In this document: positions 27,360 to 35,612 of the stretch, piece after piece | How the letters are laid out: the number at the start of each line of letters is the position of its first letter | How positions within the stretch are numbered: position 1 is the stretch's first letter | DNA from: SB11 sp037968475 | GTDB lineage: Bacteria > Bacteroidota > Bacteroidia > UBA8524 | Length of the DNA: 64,000 nucleotides | Assembly: GCA_037968475.1 (NCBI GenBank) | Contig: JBBKVO010000018.1 | Span: 186,001-250,000, forward strand | Direction: 5' to 3' | Made by a program: the position numbers and the translations under genes | The notes under the pieces: generated by a model | Told to the model about the DNA's origin: nothing | Database searches by the model: none | The model's input: the letters and a program-made list of their open reading frames with translations, nothing else

Positions 27360-27941
27360 TTATCCTAAAGAATTAGCTTTTGCGTAATCGGGTTCTTCAC
27401 CCTTTTTCCATATTATAGATTCACCTGAGGTAACTGGTATTTCAGGGAAATCAACATCAATACCATCAAGGCTATATTCAATAGCATCTTCAAGGTAGGC
27501 TTGGGTTACAAGATATTCATTCTCCCAATTATCATCAATAGCTCCTTTATATACCAACTCACGTTTAGAGTTAAACAAAAACACTTCGGGGTTATAACGT
27601 GCACCAAAGGCTTTGGCTATATCCTGTGTTTCATCGTGCAGATACAAAAAATTACGTTCGTGAAGTTTGTAGTGATATGCAGCTTTTTGCATCATTTCAT
27701 AGTTATCCTCGGGCGATAGTAGGGCATCGTTACTATTAATACCTATTATGGCAAAATTATCCTCCTCATACTTGTCAAACAGCTTTATAAGCCTTTGGCT
27801 ATATGCCTGCGAGTATTTATTGCTATTGCAGGTAAATACTATTGCCAATGCGTACTTATCGGCAAAATCATAGTTGTTGCGTACTTTGCCAAATACACCC
27901 GTTAATTTAAAGTCGGGCATTTTATCTCCAATCTGCAGCAT
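27360..27941 (-). CDS. Thioredoxin-like redoxin (AhpC/TSA-type), cysteine-poor
   Basis: 193 aa, cytoplasmic. Thioredoxin-fold protein beginning MLQIGDKMPDFKL. In the related family the active site reads as C-N-x-C-P; here it is FTCNSNKYS, keeping only the first Cys. The family's later Cys in the C-terminal GC-IKW motif is also replaced (SGESIIWKKG). It may be a one-Cys peroxidase-like or non-catalytic protein. Its TAA stop is in frame with the following SDR gene. Starts 81 bases from the divergent GNAT gene. Confidence 0.82.
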   Translation of the reverse strand: MLQIGDKMPDFKLTGVFGKVRNNYDFADKYALAIVFTCNSNKYSQAYSQRLIKLFDKYEEDNFAIIGINSNDALLSPEDNYEMMQKAAYHYKLHERNFLYLHDETQDIAKAFGARYNPEVFLFNSKRELVYKGAIDDNWENEYLVTQAYLEDAIEYSLDGIDVDFPEIPVTSGESIIWKKGEEPDYAKANSLG

Positions 27942-28021
27942 TTGTTATTGTTATTTAATTTTTTTTGAACCTTTGCAAATATCTTGTTTTATAGCATATT
28001 TTACCCTTACATTTAAAAAAG

Positions 28022-29140
28022 ATGAGGATAATAGAAGTTATTGAAAATACAACTAAAAAACTGTTTTTACAAGCAGGTAAAGAATTTTACCGAAACGATA
28101 GCCAATGGATATGTCATTTGGATAATGATATTGAACGAGTATTTGACCAAAACATAAACCAATACTACAAAAACGGAAACGCTAAACGTTGGATATTGCA
28201 AAGTGATGAAAGAAAACTTTTAGGCAGGGTGGCCGCTTTTTATACCAATGAAAATAGCACCAACGATGAAAAAATTGGCGGTATAGGCTTTTTTGAGTGT
28301 ACTGATGATGATGCTGCCGCACACCTGCTGTTTGATACCTGTAGAAACTGGCTGAAAGAAAATGGCTTTAAAGGAATGGATGGCCCTATAAACTTTGGTG
28401 AACGAGATAAATATTGGGGGTTACTGGTGCAAGGTTTTAAAAATCCTAGTTACCAAGAAAACTACAACCTGCCTTATTACCAAAAACTGTTTGAAGGATA
28501 TGGATTTAGCAAGATTATAGAACAAACCACAAGCGAGATTACGGACGGTGATTTTGATTTTGAAAGGTTTAATAAACTTGGTAGCCGTGTTTTGCAAAAC
28601 ACAAAGTACACCTTTAAGCATTTTAAGAAAAAAGAAATGAAGCAGTTTGCTGCTGATTTTGCTTACATATACAACTTGGCATGGCAGCACCACGAAGGTT
28701 TTACCCCCTTAACTGTTGACAGGGTGAAACAACTGATGCAGGAGTTTTTGCCCATTGTGGTTGAAGATTTTATATGGTTTGCTTACGCAGATGGAGAACC
28801 CGCTGGTTTTTATGTAAATCTTATTGATGTGAACCAAATTTTTAAACACCTAAACGGAAAATTTGGATGGTGGCAAAAGCTGCAATTTTTATACTACCTA
28901 AAAACTAAACCCGTTGATAGAGCTAGGGGTATTGTATACGGTGTAATACCTAAATACCACAATTTGGGCTTAGATGTTGGTTTGATAATGAAGTTTTATG
29001 AGGCTATCAACAATCACCCCGAGATAAAACAAGTTGAAATGGCATGGATTGGAGACTTCAATCCTAAAATGCACAGCCTTTTGCACGCCGTTGGTGCTAA
29101 GGTTTGCAAGGTACATTATACTTATAGGGCTATGTTTTAA
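28022..29140 (+). CDS. GNAT-fold hypothetical protein
   Basis: 372 aa, no signal peptide. It matches the pattern of large Bacteroidota GNAT-like proteins: RIGGIGFFEC followed by LLFDTCRNWLKENGFKGMDGPINF in the first half and VYGVIPKYHNLGLDVGLIMKF (an acetyl-CoA-loop-like stretch), then QVEMAWIGDFNPKM in the second. It probably contains two GNAT-like halves. Substrate unknown. Monocistronic, ending just before the tRNA-Lys promoter. Confidence 0.8.
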   Translation: MRIIEVIENTTKKLFLQAGKEFYRNDSQWICHLDNDIERVFDQNINQYYKNGNAKRWILQSDERKLLGRVAAFYTNENSTNDEKIGGIGFFECTDDDAAAHLLFDTCRNWLKENGFKGMDGPINFGERDKYWGLLVQGFKNPSYQENYNLPYYQKLFEGYGFSKIIEQTTSEITDGDFDFERFNKLGSRVLQNTKYTFKHFKKKEMKQFAADFAYIYNLAWQHHEGFTPLTVDRVKQLMQEFLPIVVEDFIWFAYADGEPAGFYVNLIDVNQIFKHLNGKFGWWQKLQFLYYLKTKPVDRARGIVYGVIPKYHNLGLDVGLIMKFYEAINNHPEIKQVEMAWIGDFNPKMHSLLHAVGAKVCKVHYTYRAMF

Positions 29141-29167
29141 TAGGTTATATTTTTTTTATTATTAGGG

Positions 29168-29198
29168 TTTGCATTCTTACTCCAAAAAACTATCTTTG
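29168..29198 (+). promoter_or_regulatory. Consensus promoter of tRNA-Lys
   Basis: TTTG (29168-29171), 19-bp spacer, TATCTTTG (29191-29198): a full match to the Bacteroidota -33/-7 consensus. The leader between it and the tRNA contains a small CCTTTT/AAAAGG stem. Confidence 0.7.
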
Positions 29199-29223
29199 CA
29201 GTCCTTTTACGAAAAAGGTATAC

Positions 29224-29296
29224 GACTCCGTAGCTCAGCTGGTAGAGCAATACACTTTTAATGTATGGGCCCTGGGTTCGAGTCCCAGCGGGGTCA
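29224..29296 (+). tRNA. tRNA-Lys (UUU)
   Basis: 73 nt with full cloverleaf: acceptor GACTCCG/CGGGGTC (one G-U), D arm GCTC/GAGC, anticodon stem ATACA/TGTAT with loop CTTTTAA (anticodon TTT at 29257-29259), and T arm CTGGG/CCCAG with TTCGAGT. Discriminator A; CCA is not encoded. It is preceded by a consensus promoter and followed by an 18-bp-stem terminator. Confidence 0.97.
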
Positions 29297-29299
29297 CTA

Positions 29300-29338
29300 A
29301 AAAAAGCCTTCAAAATCATTGATTTTGAAGGCTTTTTT
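29300..29338. terminator. Intrinsic terminator after tRNA-Lys
   Basis: An 18-bp perfect stem (AAAAAAGCCTTCAAAATC / GATTTTGAAGGCTTTTTT) with a 3-nt loop. It starts 4 bases after the tRNA. The A and T tracts make it usable from both sides, so it can also serve the convergent VOC gene. Confidence 0.9.
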
Positions 29339-29387
29339 GTGTTTTATAATTTTTCACGATAATTATGAACTCCTCTATTATTCAACC

Positions 29388-29897
29388 TCACCGAACCTTC
29401 TGCATTTGTTCGATGGCTATCCTTCCTTCTGGCGTGATACCCATAATCTCAGTGGCAACTCCCAGCGTTTGGTAGGTGTCGAAAAAAGCCATTCGTGCAA
29501 TTGGATGGTTCACTTCGCTAATGCTAGCATAACCTTGTTCGCTCAAATCGCTGGTAACCCTATCGAAATCGCCGACTGGCAAACGGAACGCTAGATGCTG
29601 TGTGCCTCCTGCGGGATACCGACTGAGGTAGTCGTGAAACATACTTTGGCCGGAAACAGGCTGGACAAGTTCAATAAAAGTACCCCCATTATAGGTTTGA
29701 GTGGTCAGCCATTCGCCTGCTTCAACCTTACCATGATAAGTCATACCCAAATCCTGTGCTCGAACTCGTTCAGGCTGGGGGAAACCAGCTATGCCCAAGG
29801 CGTTTTCAAGAAATTTAACAGCGGAGTGAATGTCTGGAACCACCCAGCCAATTTGTGCAAGCTCGAGCTGGGCAATGGTATTGTCAATACTGCTCAT
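29388..29897 (-). CDS. VOC-family (glyoxalase-like) protein, foreign composition
   Basis: 169 aa. Vicinal-oxygen-chelate fold with two halves: QIGWVVPDIHSAVKFLENALG first, then GTQHLAFRLPVGDFDRV with the metal-binding type His, and FFDTYQTLGVATEIM at the end. Members are isomerases, dioxygenases or resistance proteins; the substrate is unknown. Base and codon use differ from neighbours: about half G+C in the lines counted, with frequent CAG, CGA, CTC, GTC, TCC and ATC and few ATA codons. Position directly beside tRNA-Lys fits acquisition by transfer. Confidence 0.85.
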   Translation of the reverse strand: MSSIDNTIAQLELAQIGWVVPDIHSAVKFLENALGIAGFPQPERVRAQDLGMTYHGKVEAGEWLTTQTYNGGTFIELVQPVSGQSMFHDYLSRYPAGGTQHLAFRLPVGDFDRVTSDLSEQGYASISEVNHPIARMAFFDTYQTLGVATEIMGITPEGRIAIEQMQKVR

Positions 29898-30114
29898 ATT
29901 TGTTGTTATTACATTAAATAGTCAACAAAGTTAAAACGGACGAATTTCTCACGCTAGGGGCATCTGCGCCAATTGTGATGGCAATTTGCGACTTTTTGCA
30001 TATAACAAAGTAAGTATAACCATAATCAGACGGGAGTGCCTTAATGCATTTTGGTATCATCATTTGGTAGACATCATTACTGCCAAAAGTTTTGTATCAA
30101 CATCATCTACAAAT

Positions 30115-30147
30115 AAAAAAAAGCAGGCTAAATCCCTTCTACCTGCT
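30115..30147 (-). terminator. Terminator of the small gene at 30235-30495
   Basis: On the minus strand AGCAGG (30147-30142) pairs with CCTGCT (30127-30122) and is followed by a run of eight T. The stem is only 6 bp with a 14-nt loop. The 340-base gap between the VOC gene and the small hypothetical gene otherwise holds no recognisable feature. Confidence 0.5.
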
Positions 30148-30234
30148 AATTTTTGGCGTGTTACGCCTACATTGCAAACTATCAAACCAAATGCATCACA
30201 TATACATCTATACTATCAATTATGGTTTTGTAAA

Positions 30235-30495
30235 TTAAACAGCTACAATTTCATCCACATACCAGCATATAGCATTATTGCTTTTGGTGGCTGCGGCTAA
30301 AAATTCGCTTTGTGATATGGGGTACATTTTATCGTTTACCTCAACAGGTGCAGGCAAACATGATATTACATACCGTGCAGGCTCTTCATTATTCATTATT
30401 ATTAGGGTGCTTAGTTTTTCGCTAAGCACATAGTAGGTACTAATAGTATCACCACTATTGGTGTCTTCTGTTTTTTTATAAAACTGCAATTCCAT
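30235..30495 (-). CDS. Small hypothetical protein
   Basis: 86 aa, MELQFYKKTE to CWYVDEIVAV, acidic and without signal or membrane segment. No family recognised. Supported as a gene by a downstream terminator, a sensible ATG and its divergent position to the repressor-like gene with a 16-bp palindrome between them. Could be a small antitoxin-like or regulatory partner, but nothing in the sequence proves this. Confidence 0.55.
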   Translation of the reverse strand: MELQFYKKTEDTNSGDTISTYYVLSEKLSTLIIMNNEEPARYVISCLPAPVEVNDKMYPISQSEFLAAATKSNNAICWYVDEIVAV

Positions 30496-30579
30496 AATGC
30501 TATGGTTAGTTAGTGTTTAGCTTGTTATTGAGCCGTATACAGTTGAAATAGTTTTTTTGTTCTTCTTTTGTATTATTGT

Positions 30580-30595
30580 AATTGTTTAAACAATT
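30580..30595. promoter_or_regulatory. 16-bp perfect palindrome, candidate operator
   Basis: AATTGTTTAAACAATT lies in the 229-base divergent region between the small gene and the repressor-like gene. Core TGTTTAAACA is shared with the sites near yceI. Confidence 0.4.
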
Positions 30596-30724
30596 GCATA
30601 GTACATCAATGCATAATCAACAAGTTTTCCTGTACTGGCATATATTTGCATATACTGGTTTTCAAAAATGGAAATAAATTTCCTAAATAAGAAATAAAAA
30701 AGACGTTTTTTTTTGAAAAAAAAT

Positions 30725-31165
30725 ATGAATACATACGGAACGCGTTTGGGACTAATAAAACAAGTATTAAACTTGGGGTATAAAGATTTGTTGGTAAGGT
30801 TAGACAACTGCGCCACTGATAGGTCGTTGCGAAACTATATCGATAATAAAACCCAAATGCCTGCTAATATAATATCAATGGTTCCCGATGCTTTTCCTGA
30901 AATTGATGTTACTTGGTGGCACAGCGGCGATGGACAAATATTAAAAGAAGGAAAAGTGAGTTACCGCTTGCAAAATCTACAGGGCACGGCCTCAGACCCC
31001 GCCGAACTATATAAAATAGCACAAGAGGGCGAAAACATTTCCATACCGGCAAGTGAACTTTTTGAAGCTTTATTTAAGGATATGAAAGAGGTGAACCAAT
31101 TACTGAAAAGTAGGCTTGAATATTATGAAGTGTTTATGAAAAATATTGATAAATATAAAATCTAG
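30725..31165 (+). CDS. Repressor-like protein, XRE/CI-type N-terminal region
   Basis: 146 aa from ATG 30725. The N-terminal about 70 residues (YGTRLGLIKQVLNLGYKDLL ... LRNYIDNKTQMP ... FPEIDVTWWHSGDGQIL) follow the layout of Bacteroidota CI-like repressors, whose DNA-binding domain ends in an FPEINPxWLLTGxG-type motif. A variable linker and a C-terminal helix (LFEALFKDMKEVNQLLKSRLEYYE), probably a coiled coil for dimerisation, follow. DNA binding is inferred. Divergent from the 86-aa gene, with a palindrome in between. Confidence 0.7.
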   Translation: MNTYGTRLGLIKQVLNLGYKDLLVRLDNCATDRSLRNYIDNKTQMPANIISMVPDAFPEIDVTWWHSGDGQILKEGKVSYRLQNLQGTASDPAELYKIAQEGENISIPASELFEALFKDMKEVNQLLKSRLEYYEVFMKNIDKYKI

Positions 31166-31300
31166 CATCTCACTCCCCTCTTTTTTTAGCTTATAAAAAA
31201 CTAAACGTTTCTTTTACACCACATTGCTGAATAAATGTTTAAACTTTCTCTATTGGTTAACTTTTTCGACACATAGAAAGACTTATTATTGCGGCTATTT

Positions 31301-31705
31301 ATGGTAGTAGAGGTAACCTGTGCAATTATAGAGCACAACGAAAAGATTTTGTCCGTGCAACGGGGTGAACATATGTCGTTGGCTTATAAGTGGGAATTTC
31401 CAGGGGGAAAGGTTGAACCTGATGAAACACATATTGAATGCCTTGTGCGTGAGATAAAAGAAGAGCTTGATGTAGCTATTGACATTTGGGAAAAACTACC
31501 TTTCTCTGACCAAGTATACCCTGAACGTACTATTCGCCTATTACCCTTTATATGCACCCTACAAGAAGGTGAAGAAGTGAGTTTGATAGAGCATAATGAT
31601 TTGACTTGGCTAGAGCCTGACCAATTATTAACTCTTGACTGGGCGCCTGCCGATATTAAGGTTATTGATAATTACCTAAAGCACATTGAAGTGCGCGTAC
31701 GCTAA
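31301..31705 (+). CDS. MutT-like (deoxy)nucleoside triphosphate pyrophosphohydrolase
   Basis: 134 aa from ATG 31301; an upstream TTG is less likely. NUDIX box G-x5-E-x7-REUxEE is intact in GGKVEPDETHIECLVREIKEEL. The start VVEVTCAIIEHNEKILSVQR and the short length match the 8-oxo-dGTPase MutT group, which sanitises oxidised nucleotides. Convergent with the Asp-box protein, 5 bases between stops. Confidence 0.92.
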   Translation: MVVEVTCAIIEHNEKILSVQRGEHMSLAYKWEFPGGKVEPDETHIECLVREIKEELDVAIDIWEKLPFSDQVYPERTIRLLPFICTLQEGEEVSLIEHNDLTWLEPDQLLTLDWAPADIKVIDNYLKHIEVRVR

Positions 31706-31710
31706 ATTTT

Positions 31711-32793
31711 CTAATTAGCTTTTAACTTATAAATAGTGCCCTGTGGGCCACAAAGAAAAACTGTATTTCCAATTTTTGATGTAATAGCTGTATTTAACGG
31801 CACTTGGCTAATGGTTTTCCACTGTGCATTATCAGGGTCTGATATGGTAATATCAGCGCCATTAAGACCACAGGCAATCACCATCGATACATTATTATAC
31901 ATAAACTGCTCTATACAACTACGGTAGCCTGCGGGTTGGCTTGTGGTTAAATAAAAATCGCCGTCATCAAATCCGCTATATGCACTATACCCCTGCATAT
32001 TGGATTTTGCATAGTCGCCCCCAACTACCCAAATTACTTCGGCTACTGTATCAACACACAGTGAAAAAATACCTTGTGATGCTGTAGACGATTGATAAGG
32101 TGTTTCAAAAAAATCGTAATCATCAAATCCATATTCTTTTCTAAAATATAGCAAGCCATGCTTGCCCTTTTCTGTCGCCACCGCCACTAGTATTCCTTGC
32201 TCGCTATCGACGTTAATAGTTCGTATGCACGTTCCGCTGGCGGCAAAACTGGCTATTTTTTCCATATCCTCCTCCCCTTCATTCTCGTAACCCTCAATAA
32301 GTTTCCAAGTTTTACCTTGGTCTATAGTTTCAAGATAGTAAGGGGCTTTATTCACCCAATCACCCACACAAATGCCATGCATATTATCCCAAAAATCAAT
32401 ACCATCTAAAAAAACGGCGCTATCCTCACTTCTAAAAACCTCCTTCCAAGTTGTACCTCCATTATCGGTACGTAATATTATTGCAGGTGTACCCGATGCC
32501 ATTACAACAGCTGTTTGCGCATCAAAAGCATAAACATCCCTAAAGTCACTTTTCTCGTATGTATCAGGTGCAGTCCACTGCCAGTTTGCTCCACCATCAA
32601 TAGTTCTACCTATATGTCCATTGTTACCACACACCCAAACGGTTTGTGCATCAATAGGGCAAAGACCACGTAGGTTGGTAGGTACTGTTGATGATAGCAT
32701 TTCGAGCTCGAACATTTGAGCTTGACTGCAAATGGGCAGCAAAAGCAACGCAAAAACCGTTGCCCTTATAAATTTGTTAAACATATACTTCAT
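31711..32793 (-). CDS. Secreted beta-propeller protein with Asp-box (YCF48-like) repeats
   Basis: About 360 aa. Signal peptide ATVFALLLLPICSQAQ. Repeats with the Asp-box pattern: GRTIDGGANWQW, RTDNGGTTWKEV, ETIDQGKTWKLI, giving a YCF48/sialidase-like propeller; no sialidase catalytic set is evident. Start is ATG 32793 or 32784 (the latter gives a cleaner signal peptide). The divergent SGNH gene starts at 32800, so at most 15 bases separate the two starts. Role unknown. Confidence 0.8.
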   Translation of the reverse strand: MKYMFNKFIRATVFALLLLPICSQAQMFELEMLSSTVPTNLRGLCPIDAQTVWVCGNNGHIGRTIDGGANWQWTAPDTYEKSDFRDVYAFDAQTAVVMASGTPAIILRTDNGGTTWKEVFRSEDSAVFLDGIDFWDNMHGICVGDWVNKAPYYLETIDQGKTWKLIEGYENEGEEDMEKIASFAASGTCIRTINVDSEQGILVAVATEKGKHGLLYFRKEYGFDDYDFFETPYQSSTASQGIFSLCVDTVAEVIWVVGGDYAKSNMQGYSAYSGFDDGDFYLTTSQPAGYRSCIEQFMYNNVSMVIACGLNGADITISDPDNAQWKTISQVPLNTAITSKIGNTVFLCGPQGTIYKLKAN

Positions 32794-32799
32794 ACCTCT

Positions 32800-33522
32800 A
32801 TGGTACACAAACCTATTGTTTTCGGTTCAATAATTTTAAGTTGTTTTTTAATGATGATAGCTTGCAAGAGTGAAAAGGATGTTGCAATGATGCCGACACA
32901 CACAAAAAGTGATACACTAAAAATAAAGTACTTGGCTCTTGGAGACTCGTATACTAAAGGAGAAAGTGTGCCCATAAATGAAAGTTTTCCGTATTTACTG
33001 CAAGATACAATTGAAAATTCGACCCTTTTAAAAGTACAAAAGCTACAAGTAATAGCACAAACAGGCTGGACTACCACAAATCTTATCAACGCAATAAACA
33101 GTTCTTCAATAACTGATACTTTCGATATTGTAACGCTGCTAATTGGTGTAAATAATCAATACCAAAAAAAGCCCGTTACACTTTACGAAACTGAGTTTTT
33201 ACAGCTGCTGCAACAAGCCATTGCCTTTGCCGGAAATAAGAAAAATAAAGTATTTGTAATAAGCATACCCGATTACGGTGCAACGCCTTTTGGGCAAAGC
33301 AATGCAAAACAAATTGGCAAAGAAATAGACCAATATAATGCTATAAATAAACGGATTTCTGATTCTCTGTCAATCAGCTATATCAATATAACGCCTTTAT
33401 CAAAACAAGCAAAAACCGATATGGATTTGGTGGCTTTTGATGGCTTGCACCCCTCAGGTAAAATGTATTCACAATGGGTACGATTAATGTACAATGATGT
33501 ATCAACGGCTATGTTTAAGTAG
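32800..33522 (+). CDS. SGNH/GDSL hydrolase lipoprotein
   Basis: 240 aa from ATG 32800. Lipobox MIAC (Cys at about 24). SGNH block I YLALGDSYTKGESV with the nucleophilic Ser, block III IGVNNQYQ and block V DGLHPSGKMYSQW with the catalytic Asp-x-x-His. Probably a periplasmic or surface esterase or acylhydrolase; substrate unknown. Divergent from the propeller protein gene. Confidence 0.9.
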   Translation: MVHKPIVFGSIILSCFLMMIACKSEKDVAMMPTHTKSDTLKIKYLALGDSYTKGESVPINESFPYLLQDTIENSTLLKVQKLQVIAQTGWTTTNLINAINSSSITDTFDIVTLLIGVNNQYQKKPVTLYETEFLQLLQQAIAFAGNKKNKVFVISIPDYGATPFGQSNAKQIGKEIDQYNAINKRISDSLSISYINITPLSKQAKTDMDLVAFDGLHPSGKMYSQWVRLMYNDVSTAMFK

Positions 33523-33602
33523 CTCTTAATGATTTAGTTAATAAATTTTTTCGTTTATCATAGATAAAAAAGTTTAATTTTACAAACTTTCTGCTCATTT
33601 GT

Positions 33603-35606
33603 TTGACAAAGCACCTGCTAATATTATTTGCCCTCCTGCTATTGGGCTCCAAAGCTAACTCACAATCACCCATTCTGTTTAATCAGTTGGATGACGATGA
33701 ATTGGTTGGTGGCTATATGCATATATATGAAGATGTAAAAGGCACTAAGCATATTGAAGATATAATAGCTGGCTCCGATCTCTTTATTCCAAATATTGTT
33801 AATGTACCACATTACGAATCTACCCAATCAGCAATATGGTTGAAAGCTGATATACGTGTTGAAACTGATGAACCCGTATATCTATTGTTTAATTACCCGC
33901 TTATAGATTCTATTGATTTATATGTAGTAGGCCAAAAAGGGGCAATCCTACAGCATGAAGTAGATGGCACTATGTTGCCGGTTGCTGATAGAGATTTATA
34001 TGGAAACTACCTTAAATTTAAGCTAAAAAAAGGCTTATATACCTATTATATAAGGGCTAAAACAACTTACACACTCCAATTACCCATTAAAATAAAATCG
34101 TTTGAAACGATTTACAAAGAGGATACATCAGAAAACCTTTGGCTAGGTATATATATTGGAATTTCAATACTTATAGTATTTTTTCTCGCTTTTCTTTGGC
34201 TATTATCACGCGATAGAGTGTATATCTATTTTATGTTGCACACTATCTCCTTAGCTATTATAAATATACACCTTAAAGGAGTTGCCAATGTGCTATTTTG
34301 GAGTAATGCACCATTAATAAACCTATACCAACCCTCCATATTTGCATTAACTCTATTTGCTTTAGCATTTGCCATAGTTTTTTTAGAAACATCAAGCAAA
34401 CATCCAAAATTACATCGTTGGTTAATAGCTACATTATGGGCAACTATTTTAGTTTTCCCTATTGATATTATGGGCTTTCACCAAACGGCCAACCAATTGG
34501 TAAAAGCTTTAATTTTAATTGGCTCTACACTTATGGTTATTGCAGGTTTTGCGGCCTACAATAGAGGGTTTAAACCTGCTAGATTATTTATTGCAGGACG
34601 AATTATTTTTCTTGCAAGTTTATTACTAAACATACTACAACGAGTAGATATTTTATCATACGAGTTCTCTATCATCTATGCCTTACAAGTAGGTTCTTTA
34701 ATAAATATCGTGTTATTGTCTTTTGCGTTGGCCGATAGATTAAAAATTTTATGTGGCGAGAAAAACGATGAGAAAGAGGTGATTTATGCCAAGATTAAAG
34801 AGAATGAGGAGATAGTACGCCAACAAAATGCTCTACTTAGCCTAAAAGTAGAAGAGCGTGCTCGCGAAATGAAAAAACAAACTCAAATACTTGAGGAGCA
34901 AAAAAGCCAACTTGAAGAACTAAATAAAACAAAAGACAAAATATTTTCGGTAATAGCTCACGATTTACGGGGGCCCTTGGGTAATGTGAGTCAATTGGCC
35001 GATATGATGGCCATTGATGAAAACCTAAGAAACGAGGAAACTATAGAGCTATTAAAAGATGCCTCCAAGCGTTCGTTTGATTTGTTGGATAGCTTATTAC
35101 ATTGGGCTAAGGCACAATTTGGTGATAGCGAATATCAACGCTCGAAACTGAACATTAAAGAATTGGCCGAAAACACGCTTAAACTATACCATCTTAAAGC
35201 CACAGCAAAAGAAATAAAAGTAAGCAACAACGTACCCAATAATCTGCTGGCCAATGCCGATAAAAACATGATTGATACGGTAATACGTAACCTGCTATCA
35301 AATGCATTAAAATTTACTATTGTTGGGGGTACAATAGAACTTGGTGGCAGCAAGGATGAAGAAAAAGGTATTGTTACGTTTTGGGTGAAAGATAGCGGCA
35401 TGGGCATAAGTAAAGAAAAACTTGAGACCATTTTTGAGGCTGGTAAAAATAAATCGGTAATAGGTACAGATGGCGAAGTGGGCTCAGGTCTTGGTCTCGT
35501 TATTTGCAAAGACTTTATTGAGAAAAACGAGGGAACAATATCAGCCACTAGTAATCAGGGCAGGGGAAGCATATTTAGCATCACCATACCCATATTTAAA
35601 GATTAA
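33603..35606 (+). CDS. 7TMR-DISM sensor histidine kinase
   Basis: 667 aa. Starts at TTG 33603; no ATG precedes the signal peptide (HLLILFALLLLGSKANSQ). Order: extracellular 7TMR-DISMED2 domain (about 25-180), seven membrane segments (about 185-385), a coiled coil (EEIVRQQNALLSLKVEERA...), HisKA with IAHDLRGPLGN, HATPase (NLLSNALKFTI, DSGMGISKEKL, GSGLGLVICKDF). Likely senses a carbohydrate-type or other extracellular ligand. No response regulator is adjacent. Confidence 0.93.
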   Translation: MTKHLLILFALLLLGSKANSQSPILFNQLDDDELVGGYMHIYEDVKGTKHIEDIIAGSDLFIPNIVNVPHYESTQSAIWLKADIRVETDEPVYLLFNYPLIDSIDLYVVGQKGAILQHEVDGTMLPVADRDLYGNYLKFKLKKGLYTYYIRAKTTYTLQLPIKIKSFETIYKEDTSENLWLGIYIGISILIVFFLAFLWLLSRDRVYIYFMLHTISLAIINIHLKGVANVLFWSNAPLINLYQPSIFALTLFALAFAIVFLETSSKHPKLHRWLIATLWATILVFPIDIMGFHQTANQLVKALILIGSTLMVIAGFAAYNRGFKPARLFIAGRIIFLASLLLNILQRVDILSYEFSIIYALQVGSLINIVLLSFALADRLKILCGEKNDEKEVIYAKIKENEEIVRQQNALLSLKVEERAREMKKQTQILEEQKSQLEELNKTKDKIFSVIAHDLRGPLGNVSQLADMMAIDENLRNEETIELLKDASKRSFDLLDSLLHWAKAQFGDSEYQRSKLNIKELAENTLKLYHLKATAKEIKVSNNVPNNLLANADKNMIDTVIRNLLSNALKFTIVGGTIELGGSKDEEKGIVTFWVKDSGMGISKEKLETIFEAGKNKSVIGTDGEVGSGLGLVICKDFIEKNEGTISATSNQGRGSIFSITIPIFKD

Positions 35607-35612
35607 ATCTTT

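Noticed and set aside
29319..30300. Three plus-strand frames of 91-108 codons
   Set aside because: They are antisense to the VOC gene and to the small hypothetical gene, and lack protein-like composition.
30586..30816. 76-codon minus-strand frame
   Set aside because: It crosses the start of the repressor-like gene and encodes Phe/Lys-rich low-complexity sequence from a poly-A region.
31237..31244. GTTTAAAC before the MutT gene
   Set aside because: Flanks do not continue the palindrome, so it was not counted with the three perfect sites.
34567..34574. Another GTTTAAAC site
   Set aside because: It lies inside the 7TMR kinase coding sequence and is not TGTTTAAACA; probably chance.
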